Under the pieces are notes generated by a model that worked only from the letters and a program-made list of their open reading frames with translations, was not told the origin of the DNA and searched no databases. DNA of 64,000 nucleotides from Stercorarius parasiticus (lineage: Eukaryota > Chordata > Aves > Charadriiformes > Stercorariidae): NCBI GenBank assembly GCA_013396915.1, contig VWZL01000808.1, positions 1,178,001 to 1,242,000 of the forward strand. The letters run 5' to 3'. A program made the position numbers and the translations under genes. Positions 23,699 through 35,900 of this stretch are shown in pieces; position 1 is the first letter of the stretch; each line of letters starts with the position of its first letter.

Positions 23699-25750
23699 AC
23701 ATGTTCCACCATTACAATTTCCAAATTAATCTTTAGAAGAACAAAACCACATTTGTTTGAAGCACCTAAGATAGTTCTCTAAAACAAAGAAAAAAAAGTT
23801 GAACTAGATAGAAATTAAATAGTCCATGTTCGTTTTATAACAGAGGATATTAAGATATACTCTATCACTGCCATGTCAATGAAGGTGAGATCTGAAATGC
23901 ATTATGTCCGGCGCACAGAACTTCCTTTCATAAAGATAAATTCAACCATTGGTGGACCCAAAGGACTCTTGAGAAAAATAAATGCACTTAACCTGTATTT
24001 CCTGTTCTTCAAAATCAGTAATTCCAGAGGATGTCCATTTGGAGGTTCAAGCCCCTTTCGTGCAACCTACAGACCTCCTGCCATGGGACCCAGCCAAACT
24101 CAGAGCTGTGGAAAGCTCTCATGCCACAACCACCACGAGGGTCAGTACTGACTAAACAGCCAGGCTTAAAAAGATTAAATTCCCTAATCTGAGAAATACC
24201 GCAGAAGTAGAAGAGTGGATATGTCCTAAGCACAGTTTCAGAAAACAAATCTTGCAGCTCAGCAATTTCACTTTTAACTGTAAGGGATGTTACGACAGCT
24301 TCACAGTGGATTCATATTTAAATATAACTTTAGTCCCCTCTTGCATCCTTCGAAACATCCATCACTGTAACTTTAGGCTTTTCATAATTTAAATGAATAA
24401 TCTTCGGCTCCTAAATACTGCTTTAGTCTGTTTTGACAGACAAAATTAATATCTCTTGCAGTTACTGCTGGAAAGGACTAGAAGCCCCAGTTATCAGATG
24501 CTTTGACCTTCCCCCTCCAGCCAGTTATTCATGCTGTCAGCTAACTTCCCCAGGTCTCCATGCCCAGCACTGGAGCTGGGAAGGGACATGGCCAAGATCT
24601 GCTGTGACAGCCTGGTGCGGGATGCTGCAAACACCGATCTGCCCTAAACCGCGCCTTTAGAAACCAGGCTTCCAGTAACGCTTTTGGCTCCAGAGAATGA
24701 GAGGGTTTATGCTTCTAGAAATGACATCTATCATTAAAGTAGGTGTTTTCACAACCTTTACAGGGAAAAATGTCCCAGTGACCCCAGTGGGCTCAATTTA
24801 AGCTGCTACGAGAGAGACCTGTAGAGCTACTATTGAGGAGAAAAAAGTTCTACGTCTCTTTCTGTCAAAGCTGGGTTATTTGGGGGTTTTGCTTATTTAT
24901 TTCTGAGGAGTTCTAGTTTATTTTAATATATGCATACTTTCTGTCTTGGGATTTTTGACCTACACTGAGCCTATGAGCCTATAGATCAAGTGAAGAAAAA
25001 AAAAAACCCCAACAAAAATCTCCGCTTTCACAAGTCTCTCAGGGTCCTCAGTCACAAACCACTTTTCTGGCCAGTAAAAGAAAATGAGCACAGGAAGAGC
25101 AGTAATGTTTTGATACCGTTGCCATGGTGTAAAATTATTATTCCATATATGAACTTTCATTACATCTGTCATCAAAATCATATTCAGCAGGTAAACCCTA
25201 AGTACAGGCATGGGAGGCATGGGACCCTGACGGCCAGCAGCTTTAAGCAGGGTTGGTAAAGAGCCAACAAGCGGGAACCGAATCTTGCATTATTTCCCAA
25301 GATATAAACCAGGTTTTACCAGTATTAATTAAGATGGTTGGTGAATGCATTAAGAATCTGCTATTAACGACATCAATTTAATAATGGACGATGACCATTT
25401 ATGAACAGCACCGTACTCACATAGGAAAACATTCCATTAAAAAAATGCAGTGGAAAAGGATCACACATTCCACTTTAACACATCATTTTAGAAGTTCATC
25501 AGAAGGAACAAAGCCCACGATAAAAGATGCAAAATATTGTTTATTCACGGGACATCTTCTGAAAGACTAGCAACTAAAAGAAAACACTGAATCTCGAAGG
25601 AATACTTTTTTAAAGATAAATTATCAGCTTCTATTTTGCTAAGCAAGAAATACTTTGAGCATTTACTCAGCTGCAGCTAAAAAAAAAAGCTGCTACTAAA
25701 AATTCTTTATAGTATCACCTACTTATTAAATTCATTAAATTGAAAAAAAA

Positions 25751-25777
25751 TAGTTTCTTTTGTTGAAAAAGAAACTA
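25751..25777. repeat. Perfect 11-bp inverted repeat, 5-base loop
   Basis: TAGTTTCTTTT at 25751-25761 is the exact reverse complement of 25767-25777, with loop gttga. The stem is A/T-rich and short. It could form a small hairpin in RNA from either strand, but no function is implied. Confidence 0.65.
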
Positions 25778-26979
25778 CTAAAACTTATAGCAGCTTTAAA
25801 AACTGCCAGAAACGCATAAGATTTTTCTCAACTGATATTCCTTTCTTCTTTCTTCCATGTTATTCTCCTTTTGTAAATGGCTGTATATATCTCATCTCTA
25901 GAACATCAAGTTGAAATATTTTTATTACTACTCAACTGCTTAATGTTTTTACTTTTCCATGATTTATACTTGAAGAATGTAATAGCAAATATACATAATG
26001 ACAAAAAATGTTTGTTAAACCAGCCAACTTTAACTAATGCTGCTGAAGCCACAGGAGCGGAAAGCAAATTGGGAATTTGTAAACGACAGTGTTTGGACTA
26101 TTATATTTCAAAGAGTGTTCACAAATGATCATTTTAGCATAACGTACTGCCCTCCTTGGTTCCCTGTGCAGTCATCAGTCCTCCTAGAAAGCAAGTTGGG
26201 GCACACAGTGGACGTAGCCACCAAACTTCCCACCCTGTGGAGCAAACTCACTCTTTCCACCAATTGTATGATGGATCGAGTTAGCTTTTGCCAATATCCT
26301 TCTTTAGGTTCAGAAACAGCATTTGACCTACAAGCTTTACAGCATTCACATCGTGCATATTCAGAGCTGGAAACGTGCACTCTGGAGGAGAATAAGGGAC
26401 AGCGGATACCAGCTTTCAAAATTTTGAGGAGTGAGAGGTTACTGCAGTTTGGGGGCATGTCAGCATTTTTGTTTTGGTAGAATACAGTCAAACACCACAG
26501 TAGAAAAGTCCAGATTTTCACCCACAGTAATACTCTTAGGCAGAAATCCACAGTTAGAAATGAAGCGAGCCCTTAGCAGAAACGCAGAGGCAGGCAGAGG
26601 GAGAGAACTCGAGCGCTCAGCGGATGCTGCCACAAGTAAGCGGGAATCCACCAGAGACTGATTCAGACCAGGTTTTCATCCACAAACGCAAGTCTAAGTC
26701 AGGTTGTATGAACTTGGAGTTAGCAGCTGTACTTTCACATTACTCATTACTTCTAGCTGGCCTGAGACTCCTGCAAGGGATTGTCTTATATGACCATTTC
26801 ATCCTTCCATGACTGCACATATGTTTAAATAAAGACAGTTGCGCCCAAAATACCACAATCTGTAGTACTTAATTGAAAGCAACCCCTTGGGAACTGCTTC
26901 TCCTGAGCAAAGAAATAACCTTGAGCCCAAACGGGATGCTGCTATCGGGCCAACAAGCACATTTGTCTCCAAGATTGTC

Positions 26980-27300
26980 TTTCAGATTGTCCCGTCTCAG
27001 CGTTCATGCTTCTCAAAGTTTCCCTCATGGTTTCCTCCCCCTGACCTAATCCCTACGTTTCCCCTCTCGTTCCAAGGCTCTACGCGTGACATTTGCTCAC
27101 AACCCCGTCCTCTACCAGGTACTTCTTTCTTCTTCAGTTCCTCTCCCAGCTGCTTTCTCCCCCCACAGGTCTACGTTGCCAAACCAGTTTGTTTTTCTAC
27201 ACCCCTCTGCTCCATCTGCTTCTCTGTCAAGCTGCCCTCTTACCGTTTGCTATCCAGCTTTCCACTGCGATATGACATTTTGCCTTTCAGTTTCACCACA
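26980..27300 (+). other. Pyrimidine-rich block with several acceptor-like sites
   Basis: About 320 bp with a strong excess of C and T on the plus strand. It contains acceptor-like ends such as ctttctccccccacag (ending about 27168) and cattttgcctttcag (ending about 27290). No matching donor gives a convincing exon. A 142-codon plus-strand frame (26887-27315) is open only because pyrimidine-rich codons rarely form stops. On the minus strand the same block is purine-rich. Confidence 0.45.
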
Positions 27301-28391
27301 TACGGTTTCCAGTAACTGGATTAAAGTGACTTAAGTTAGAAAGAAGGCAAATATGTCAACAAGCAGCTATTAGATGTAAATGCCTAAAGCAGGCTTCATC
27401 CCAGCGACATTCACATTTGAGAAAATAACCCTTTTTTCACTGCCCCAATACATACTGCCTGCAACTTCCCAACTGCTTTCCATCTTTCAGAGTCATCCTT
27501 CACGGAAGATACCTACAACACATCCCTGGGTAGTCAAGAAAAAATCAGATTCAAATTAATTTATCAGGGCTTTCTCTTGAGAGGGAGATGTAGCTGCTAA
27601 CTAGAAAACCTTATCTGACAGCTCGGGAGTTAGAAGGTCACATGAGACCAGGAAGTATCTTGATTGAAGAATAGCCATTATCTTTTCATATGCATTATGG
27701 TAAATTTTTTTCCCTCAAAAACAAAGCTCTTAAGAACATTTTACTGGGCACCACATAGATCATTTAAAGTTTGTCCCTTGGTGTCTCATAAATGTTCGCA
27801 ATATAATTACGAAACTGTAAACAAACATGTGTTGCAGAATCATACCATTTATTGAAAAACAGAAGTATGTAAGATATAAATGTATATATGCACTATTAAG
27901 ACTAGATATTAAGCCATTTTTCAACTACAACTCAGATGTATATGCAAAAAGTTTCACTTACCAGGATTCACCATGAATATTGAATTATTAAACAAACAAC
28001 CTAAATTGGATATTGAATACCAATCATTATCACTATGTGAAAAAAAACTTGCTCCCTTGAGGCCAGAAAATTTAATCAGCCTACAGGAAATAAATACCGA
28101 AAAAGTTAAATTTAGTGCTCAGTGAGTACTATTTTAACTTCCCTGGTTCAGTAAGATTTAACATTTGTCTCAGAAGAGTTATCTCTTCTCAAATTAACTT
28201 TACTCTCCCCATCCTTTCTTCCCCTTGTTTATGCGATTAACAACAAATAAACCAAGAAAATCCTATATCGCAATTGCATTTCAGCTGTAGTAGGTCAAAC
28301 AATAACCCTTCTCCTATCATTAATTGAAAACTAATATTTAGATTAAAGCCCCAAGTTTTTCAACTTACGACCGTTTGTCTGATTTTTATCT

Positions 28392-28478
28392 GTATTTTCA
28401 TGAAGGAATAGCGATGGCAACATCTACTTTCTACCCGTACTTTCATGAAGGAATACCGATGGCAACATCTACTTTCTG
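28392..28478. repeat. Two-copy 45-bp tandem duplication
   Basis: Units begin at 28392 and 28437, each reading gta, then ttcatgaaggaata, then cgatggcaacatctactttct. The copies differ at two positions over the first 41 bases (28395/28440 and 28411/28456). The period of 45 keeps frame, so a minus-strand open frame shows CCHRYSFMK twice, but no coding role is supported. The low divergence points to a recent duplication. Confidence 0.88.
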
Positions 28479-30496
28479 GACAGTGGAAACCTGAATTAAC
28501 GAGTGAATTGGAGGCTTTACAATATAAATTCAACAGCCAGTTTCCTGCCACCTGCTCTACAGGAACACCTCGGGGTTGTTGGGCCCTGTGACGGTATGTG
28601 GTTAAGACTGTAAGCAATGTTTAAACCAAAAATTTAACACCATAATACGTCATCCAGAAAACAGAGACTGAGCCATCATATTAGAAAAATAATTCCATCT
28701 GACAGTTCTTAAATACGAAGGAAGGTAAAGAAAATACTGAGCACTTCATAGTGCAGATAAACTCTGCAGAAAATGGCACGTACGGTTTAGCTCCAGGTAG
28801 GAATATGGTACCGTCAGCCCCTCTAGTCTGCCTCCAAATGCCACAGCAGATCTGTTTTGTGGACGTCAGTAGAGGTTGGGTGTTCAAGAGCCCAGAAGCT
28901 CTTCTGAAGGAAAACACGAGCAGCTCCTAGTAAGAGGAGCTTACGGATCATGACTATGGGAAAGGCAGTCTACCTTGAAAGGAAAGTCCTCAGGAGGCAC
29001 AGTTCAAATCCACCAGAGCAGTTCTATTTTGAGCATGTGGGCACATATCAGCTATTTTTTCTAGTCGGTAGAATAAAGACATTTTTCCCTTAAATAAACC
29101 ATCCAGAAATAAAACTGTTCAGATACTTTTCACAAAACACAATGCTTTCAAAAACGCCAAATGAGGGAAAAATGAGACAGAATGGCAACAGCTTATACAA
29201 ACAGGGTAAAACTCAGTATTTTGTGACATGTGCCATGCCTCCCGAGACGATGACAGGCAAGTCACAGCACAGCACGCACCAGCTCCTGCTTTCCACGGCA
29301 CTGTCAACTCCCACCAGTTAATATGACGGAGGATACAGAAGTTGTTTGGCGTGTTTGCTCCACGCAGGATTCTGCAGCCCCTCACAATTCTTCTACCAGA
29401 ATTTAGTCCCTCCTCAGCATTACTCTCTAGCAGTAATTTGTTCCATCAATATGGTTTCTAGTGCTGCTCGTGGGGGAGCAGGACATGGAAAAGGTGATCA
29501 GAGCATCTCAAAACTAAGAAGAGAAATTACTGGCAAACTCATTTCTTCATCCTGTTTTCTCCTTCTTGATTTTATTAATTTTAAGTAGCAAAACGTGGCA
29601 ATTTCAAGCACCCTTGCCACTGAAACACCAACACGTTCAAAGCTAGAAAGAGCCATAACAAAGCATGAGCAAAAGGTCCACACAGGCTTCAGCTCCACCC
29701 CCTGCTCCTAAAGCCACATCGCTGAGCAGATATACAGACCAAATAATAGCTTTAATTATTTTCACCTGAGTGCTAAGACTACTAGAAAAACGCTTAAAAA
29801 GTTCAGCTGTAGCTATTTTTTTGTTATTGTTGTTCTCTTACATAATTAAAAGGGGAAACCTTTGGAGCACTTAAAGCACTTCATCACTGCCCATTTAACA
29901 AACACAAAAAGATGCCTCTTGCATCTGGCAACAGCAAGGAAACAGCCCCATTCCTTTGAAACAAAGGTTAAACAACTGGGAAGCAAAAGCAAAGCACTAA
30001 CTCAACACGGTACTTCCCAACTATAACCATAAACAATAGAAAGCATTAGCTGGATGAATTCCTGGCTTATACCTCGATTCTCAAAAAGCATGACTTTAAA
30101 GGCTATGAATTTCAAAACCACTACCTCTGAAAGGATTAGAAGATTAATGACCATTTCTCTTAATACTATCTCGCTGTCTCATCCCTTTGTCAATGAAAAA
30201 CCCGCCTGTTGACTACCTCAGGCTAAGGAAGAGATGCTCAGGTGCAGAACTGCCTAGGCCCACTATTCCAGTAAAAAGAAAAAACTAATGGTCAAAAATC
30301 ATAATTTTGTTTAATTTAAATGAGGGATTGAGATGAAAATACAGTGAAGGCCAGTTTGTTCGGGTTGCTTAACTGAATAAGGATCCTGTCACAAATCACA
30401 GGTGATTCAAAAGTGAATACAATTTCAAGGAACCGGCAAGCATCTTTATCTCAGCAGCCACAGCAGCCTTCCTAGGAAACTGCCCACTGCCTGTGT

Positions 30497-30551
30497 TGGG
30501 TTTTGGGGTTTTTTTTGGTTTGGTTTTTTGCTTGTTTGTTTGCTTGTTTTA
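30497..30551. repeat. T/G low-complexity tract
   Basis: A G3-T4-G4-T8 start runs into ggtttggttt and then gtttgtttg-type units. It is one of the longer members of a motif class (G-run next to T-run, or the complement) seen repeatedly in this window. Confidence 0.8.
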
Positions 30552-30818
30552 ATTTGTGTCTTTCCTTTTTCCTTGGATGTGGAGAGAGAAAACTTCTTGC
30601 TCCAAGGTAGGTACTCTTCCCTTCGTCCACACCTGGGATACCGGACGCAATGAAGGATATATTCCAGAAGTTATGCCCATAACACTGCTCAAAATCTAGC
30701 TATTTAATAGTATTTGCAATATTATTTAAGATGTATTCTGTTCTTATTAACAGAATGTATATACATGAAACTAGACAGTGAAATCCAACTTGGGTGCCTA
30801 AAGAATCACTTAACTTCA

Positions 30819-30843
30819 AGTGACTCGAGATTTATGAGTCACT
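30819..30843. repeat. 8-bp inverted repeat containing AP-1-like half elements
   Basis: AGTGACTC (30819-30826) and GAGTCACT (30836-30843) are perfect reverse complements around a nine-base loop. Each arm contains TGACTC/GAGTCA, close to the AP-1 core. It may be a chance palindrome or a weak regulatory site. Confidence 0.4.
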
Positions 30844-32269
30844 GAACGAGTGATCAACTAAGTCTCGTCACATTCAGTGGAAACCTTGTTGAGGAAATCT
30901 CAGGATTACAAAAATGAAGTTCAGAAATTAGATAGAAATTAAAAAGTGTTACTTAGATGCATAAACAGTTAAGATTTTTCTAAACTTAACATATGATATG
31001 GAAAATATGCCAGTCAATCTTCAATTCTCGCTAATTAAAATGAGTAAACACTGATGTCCAGAGAATGAGCAATTTCTATAAACAGATATTCCCCCATACT
31101 TTCACCGCCACCGAGGATGATTATTCATACACACAATTCTAGGAAGTCTATTTCGCCATCTTTTATTATGGACTAAAAACTGAATCCTCATTCTGCAACA
31201 ATGAAAAAATTGTTAACAGTATTGCCTCTAGAGAGGTTTGGGTTTGGTTTTAAGACCCTGATTACTTGTTTTTCCACTATATTTTGCTGTTGGCTTCAGT
31301 GCTATCAGTTGTAATTAAAACCATAAAGTATTATAACCCTGCTTATAACCCGCCTCTACAAACAATCATAAATTCATAAATCATTGTTCAAGCATATATA
31401 TCTTACATATTACAAGTATTATCCAGGCTTCACTGGTAATCATATTTCTCCTCTGATTTTTCTTTCTAAAGCAACCCTGCCTTTGCGATCCTGAAAATAA
31501 AATACTTAATTGCCTGTGTCAGACTAAATGTCGCTGCTTCCTCTGTCACTAACTAGAAATCTAAACAACTTAATGGTCCTTACAGACTGCCAAAAATTGG
31601 TGTGGAAAAAACCTCAGCCAAAACTAATGCTTACAATTAAAAGAATCACAGCCTTCTAAGTGCAACCGTATTGCCTGCTTCTCCACCAAGAAGAGAGACC
31701 CCTGTGACAGCACCTACGGACAAAGCAGAAGACATTTTCATCCCCACCAAGTGCCACTGGACCACTACATGATGCCTCCATGCCACAGTGGTGCCGAATA
31801 GGCCGCTTCTTCACATGATTCAATATGGCGAGGACCTGCATAAAATCTGTGGTCTACTTCCCACCCTCTCCCCATCCTGCTTATTTAGACATGCATTTCT
31901 CTGATGTAAGGGCCGGATCACACTCCTGTGCCTATACAATGAAGTATGGATTCTGCGCAGGTTCTCTAAAAATTCGTATGTAATACGACCTAAAAATTTG
32001 CAAAGCCATATCAATGCAATACCTTAACGTGGAAAGTTTGATAGGGTTTCTCCTAATCATACTGTTTCAATACTCCAATGGCCGGACAAATGGGAGTTAA
32101 AGACCTCTGCGCTTCCAGTTCCATACAACGCTTCTCTGATTTACAGCCTCAGAAACTGAAAAACAGAAAGATCCCAAATACAGCCTATTCTTGCAAGAAG
32201 ACAGGAAAGGACATCAATACCTAGCCTGCCTCTAGAAATTCAGGTCCTCCAAGACAGAGGGCCAGTATC

Positions 32270-32920
32270 ATGAGGCAACTGACTGAAGTAAAACTAAGGC
32301 TACATGTTCCATTTATTCCCAAAAGGATGATCCGGTATGCATACTTCATACTTTTCAGTAAGGCTTATTCTGTAGCAATATGGACTCTAACAGAGAGTTT
32401 GAAGTCCACATTGCCTTCTCTATACAACTTCTTATTGGATCTTGTTTTATCCTGCCCCCTGCAATTGCCTTTTCCACATCCTGCTTCCAGGAAAGGAGCA
32501 CTCCTGCTGACAAGCCCGTGCCTGCACGTCTCGGCAAAAAAAAAAAGACAGCCTGCCACTTCGTACGGAAGCAGCAAAACAAGATGTGAAAGGTCCTGCC
32601 CTCGGGAGAAGCACCTCTTCCTCCCCTTTCCGTACACCAGCCTGGGAGCCCAGCAGAGAGTAACCCCAACCCCAAAGAAAGAGCTAATGCTGCTCCGAGG
32701 GCACAGAGAGCAGCGATGCACAAACTCGGGGGGGCTAACAAGAGGTAATCAGGAGCAAGGAATGCAAGTCACTAAACAAAACCAAATACTATTATTCGAC
32801 CTCCCACTCCCCTCCAGATGTTCCCACCCATGCCTTTCCTACCATAAACCAGAACACAGGATAAGAAACAGACTGTGCCATCCCTTTCAGCCCTCCAGAC
32901 TGGCACAAGCCCTGCCCTAA
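32270..32920 (+). other. Longest open frame of the window (216 codons), unrecognised, probably not a gene
   Basis: ATG to stop, 216 codons. The product has no domain, repeat or localisation signal I can identify: a mixed N-terminal third, a lysine cluster near the middle and a proline/arginine-rich remainder. Two minus-strand frames of 128 and 118 codons overlap its centre, which fits locally raised G+C rather than selection. There is no TATA box, CpG island or obvious polyadenylation context around it. A lineage-specific transcript cannot be excluded from sequence alone. Confidence 0.2.
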
Positions 32921-35900
32921 TCTTCCTTCAAGCATTTCTTTGCCCTCTTGCTGATAACTCAGCATCGTTCTGCAGAGAGAAGAACAGGAGCACAATGAGA
33001 CAACATGATGGATACGTGACTGGTCTACTGACCTCTTCCTGCAAACCGCCACGGGAATTTTGTAATAGACTCTATTTTTCTGCCATTTGCTGGTTTATTT
33101 TTGTAACCAGCCTTTCATACATGGCAGATGGTGTTCTGGAAGAAAAGACCACGGGAAGTACAGCACTATTTCAAAGCAAAGATCCACCTAGCCTGAGATC
33201 TTACTTCTAACAGATGTCATGAAAAGATGACCAAAAAAAAGTATGAGAACACGATAATAAAGCACAATATTCCCAAATACGGTTACTCTTGCTAATACTC
33301 CATAGGCTTTCAGCTCAGGGAATTCCTCAGTTGGCTGTGGTTTCTAAATAATCCTCAGTGGCTTTCTTGTCCGTGAACTTACCTTTAAACTGTAAGCATC
33401 TGCAATACCCTTTGGCAAAAAGTTTCATATGCCTGGTACCCATTGTGTAGAAAGCCTGGCTTTTGCACACTCCGAACCTGGCGCTAGCTATATTTATGCA
33501 GGTGTTAGAAGTTTGGGGGTTTTTTTATTACGTTTTTTAATAACTTACTCAGAACATACAAAGCTTGCAGGCTTGCAGTCCTCAGCTTTCCCAAGCTGTG
33601 TTCAAGACGACGACGTTACACCTGCCACCTTACACACCAAAGCCGTTTCAGCCAACCATTTCCACCATTAGTCATTTACCTTTTTCATTCTTGAGCACCT
33701 TCACAACGTTTGAGAAACAGCACCTCATCCTGGAAACGTGCTGCTGCCGCTTTTGTCCATTTGCTTCGTAACCTGTTTCACATTTGTTTTATCTTCAGAC
33801 CCAAGCCTCTAAGTCTCCAACAAGAAAGTATTCCGGAGCATGAATCCCTCCAGTTTCTTCCAGAGACACAGAGAATTCACTTGCCCTCCCTGGTGGAGCT
33901 TCCACGTTCCCCACTCCACCTCTCCTAGGCTGCATGTTGTTTCCATGAGCAGCCACGTGAGACAGCAGCAACCACCCCTAGTCCAGGCAAAGCAATTTTG
34001 CCAAACCTGAGCTTACCGTCTATGATAGTTAGAAGCAAATGGATTTTTCTTTGCGCCAGGAAAAAGAAAAGCCAGGTTGTTTTTAAAGAATACAGTCATC
34101 TCCTCTGACCCTTGTCTCTTTGTTTTGCCAAGTGAAGTCAGTGAAAAACACTTTTGTACTTTGCACAATTTTATTTAAAGTCTCCCCCGCCCCGCCGCAA
34201 AATCCTTAAAATCATTCACAACTGAATATTCAAATCACTGATTTTTGCCCACGGTTCACAAACTCATTACTGATTTTAAGTGATCAATTTTAGACCCCTT
34301 CAAAAGGTTTGAGGGGGACCGTAAAGAGGGATTTCCACAATATATTGTAATTCAGGACCAAAATAAAATACAAAGGCAATAGAAAAATGCAACTCGGTGG
34401 GGAGCATTCACATCAATTTTTATATCCCCATTCAAAATTACACAGGAATGAGCAAGTCACTGACCTTCTGCAAACAAGACTTTTTTGCCACAGTCCTTAT
34501 TTATAGGAAATACATTAGAGATCTTTTTACATCCTTTCCAGCTTCAGCTTTGACGTAAGAGTTTGCTTTTTCCTCACTAATCTGACAAACCTTCAATGGC
34601 AGGGGCCTTATCCTGGGAGGCATCACCTGCAACGTGTACAAATGGAAAACCCTCCAGAAATGCTCGACTTAAAGAAAGACAAGTGAGCCTGAGTCACCTA
34701 CAGAAGAAAAAGGCACTGAATGTAATCAGCTTAAATTCTGCTTTCGGTATTTTTAAATTCAGTAGTATTTTTAGGTAACGTTAAAAGTAATGCTGAAGGG
34801 CTCTTGGGGAACAGAGGATCTTGGGTAAAGCAAGTATTTGCTATAATTTGATTCTAATGAGAATAAACTAGATGGAATTGTCTGGAATATATTTGTAACC
34901 AAAAAAAATAAAATTGGCATACAGGTATACAACTTGTCTCTACAAGCTCTTCTTTAACTGATGGCAGAATGAAAACAAATGAATTTGAATAAGAATGCAT
35001 TCCAACAAAACGTTACTGAATTAAGAAAACTCCTGTTATTTTCCTATTGCAGGAAACAAATTTCAGCTGACAAATATGAGGTAAGACTTTTACATACATA
35101 TAATTTTAACATATTAAAGAACTTTACTTGAATATTCATACCAAATTTTAAACGTGAGACTTGCAGAATAACATACAAAGACAATTACTTTTCATTAGAA
35201 AATATTCCTTTTTATAAATAACTTTTACTCTGTACAGCTCTTCTTCATGCATTCCTGCTGTTATCAATATGCCATTTATTTAGATTGTATTAAATATTCT
35301 GTATATTAATCTGTAACAAATCAAGATTCCTTCTCTTTTGGGGAGAAAAAAAAAAAAGCTAGAATGATTTATCTTCCCAGAGTGTTTATGGGCTACCAGC
35401 CTCTCTGGCAAAGCCAAGGTGAAGAACGCAATTAAAAGATCCATTTCTATCGGCAGTGTCCACATTCTTCTGCAAAGCAAAAATATTCCAATCACTGACT
35501 GGACAAATAAGAAACAGAAAGAAACAGGCTAACTATTAAAATGAGTATTATGAGTCAAATGAATAAGATCAGGCTAATCAACCAGCAAGAAGTAACTAAG
35601 AATGACACAAAGGACTACGTTAGTTTAAGACACAGTTTTCTACTTTCACATTAGTGTTACGTTCAGAAAAAAAGCCCCACAGTGGTCATACCCCCAGCCC
35701 TTCAGCTGTTTGCACAATGCCGAAACTCAGACAAACCCAAGATTAAGATTGCAAAGAAGCAGATTTCTCCTCCGCTGTCAACACTTTTATATTTGTGTTG
35801 GTTGGTTTGCCTCCTTGATCTCCAAGGAATCGTCCCGAAGATCACGGGCAGATACAGAACCAGAAGAGCAAAGAATATTTAAGTAGCAGAATTACTCAGT

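Larger units (their letters stand above)
23699..32269 (-). other. MACROD2: Intron interior
   Basis: No supported exon, RNA gene or transposable element. Contents: a perfect 11-bp hairpin (25751-25777), a pyrimidine-rich block (about 26980-27300), a 45-bp tandem duplication (28392-28478), a T/G-rich tract (30497-30551) and an 8-bp palindromic pair (30819-30843). The open frames at 26037-26480 (+) and 26129-26551 (-) overlap each other, resemble nothing known and lack splice context. Confidence 0.55.

Noticed and set aside
25835..25858. Minus-strand peptide MEERRKEY, similar to the EERRKEY stretch in the N-terminal part of MACROD2
   Set aside because: It is a low-complexity purine run; the residues on both sides do not continue the expected protein, the only nearby donor is weak, and a bird orthologue should be much closer over the whole exon.
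28990..29020. gttcaaatcc, like a tRNA T-loop
   Set aside because: No matching A box, anticodon stem or acceptor stem in the flanks.
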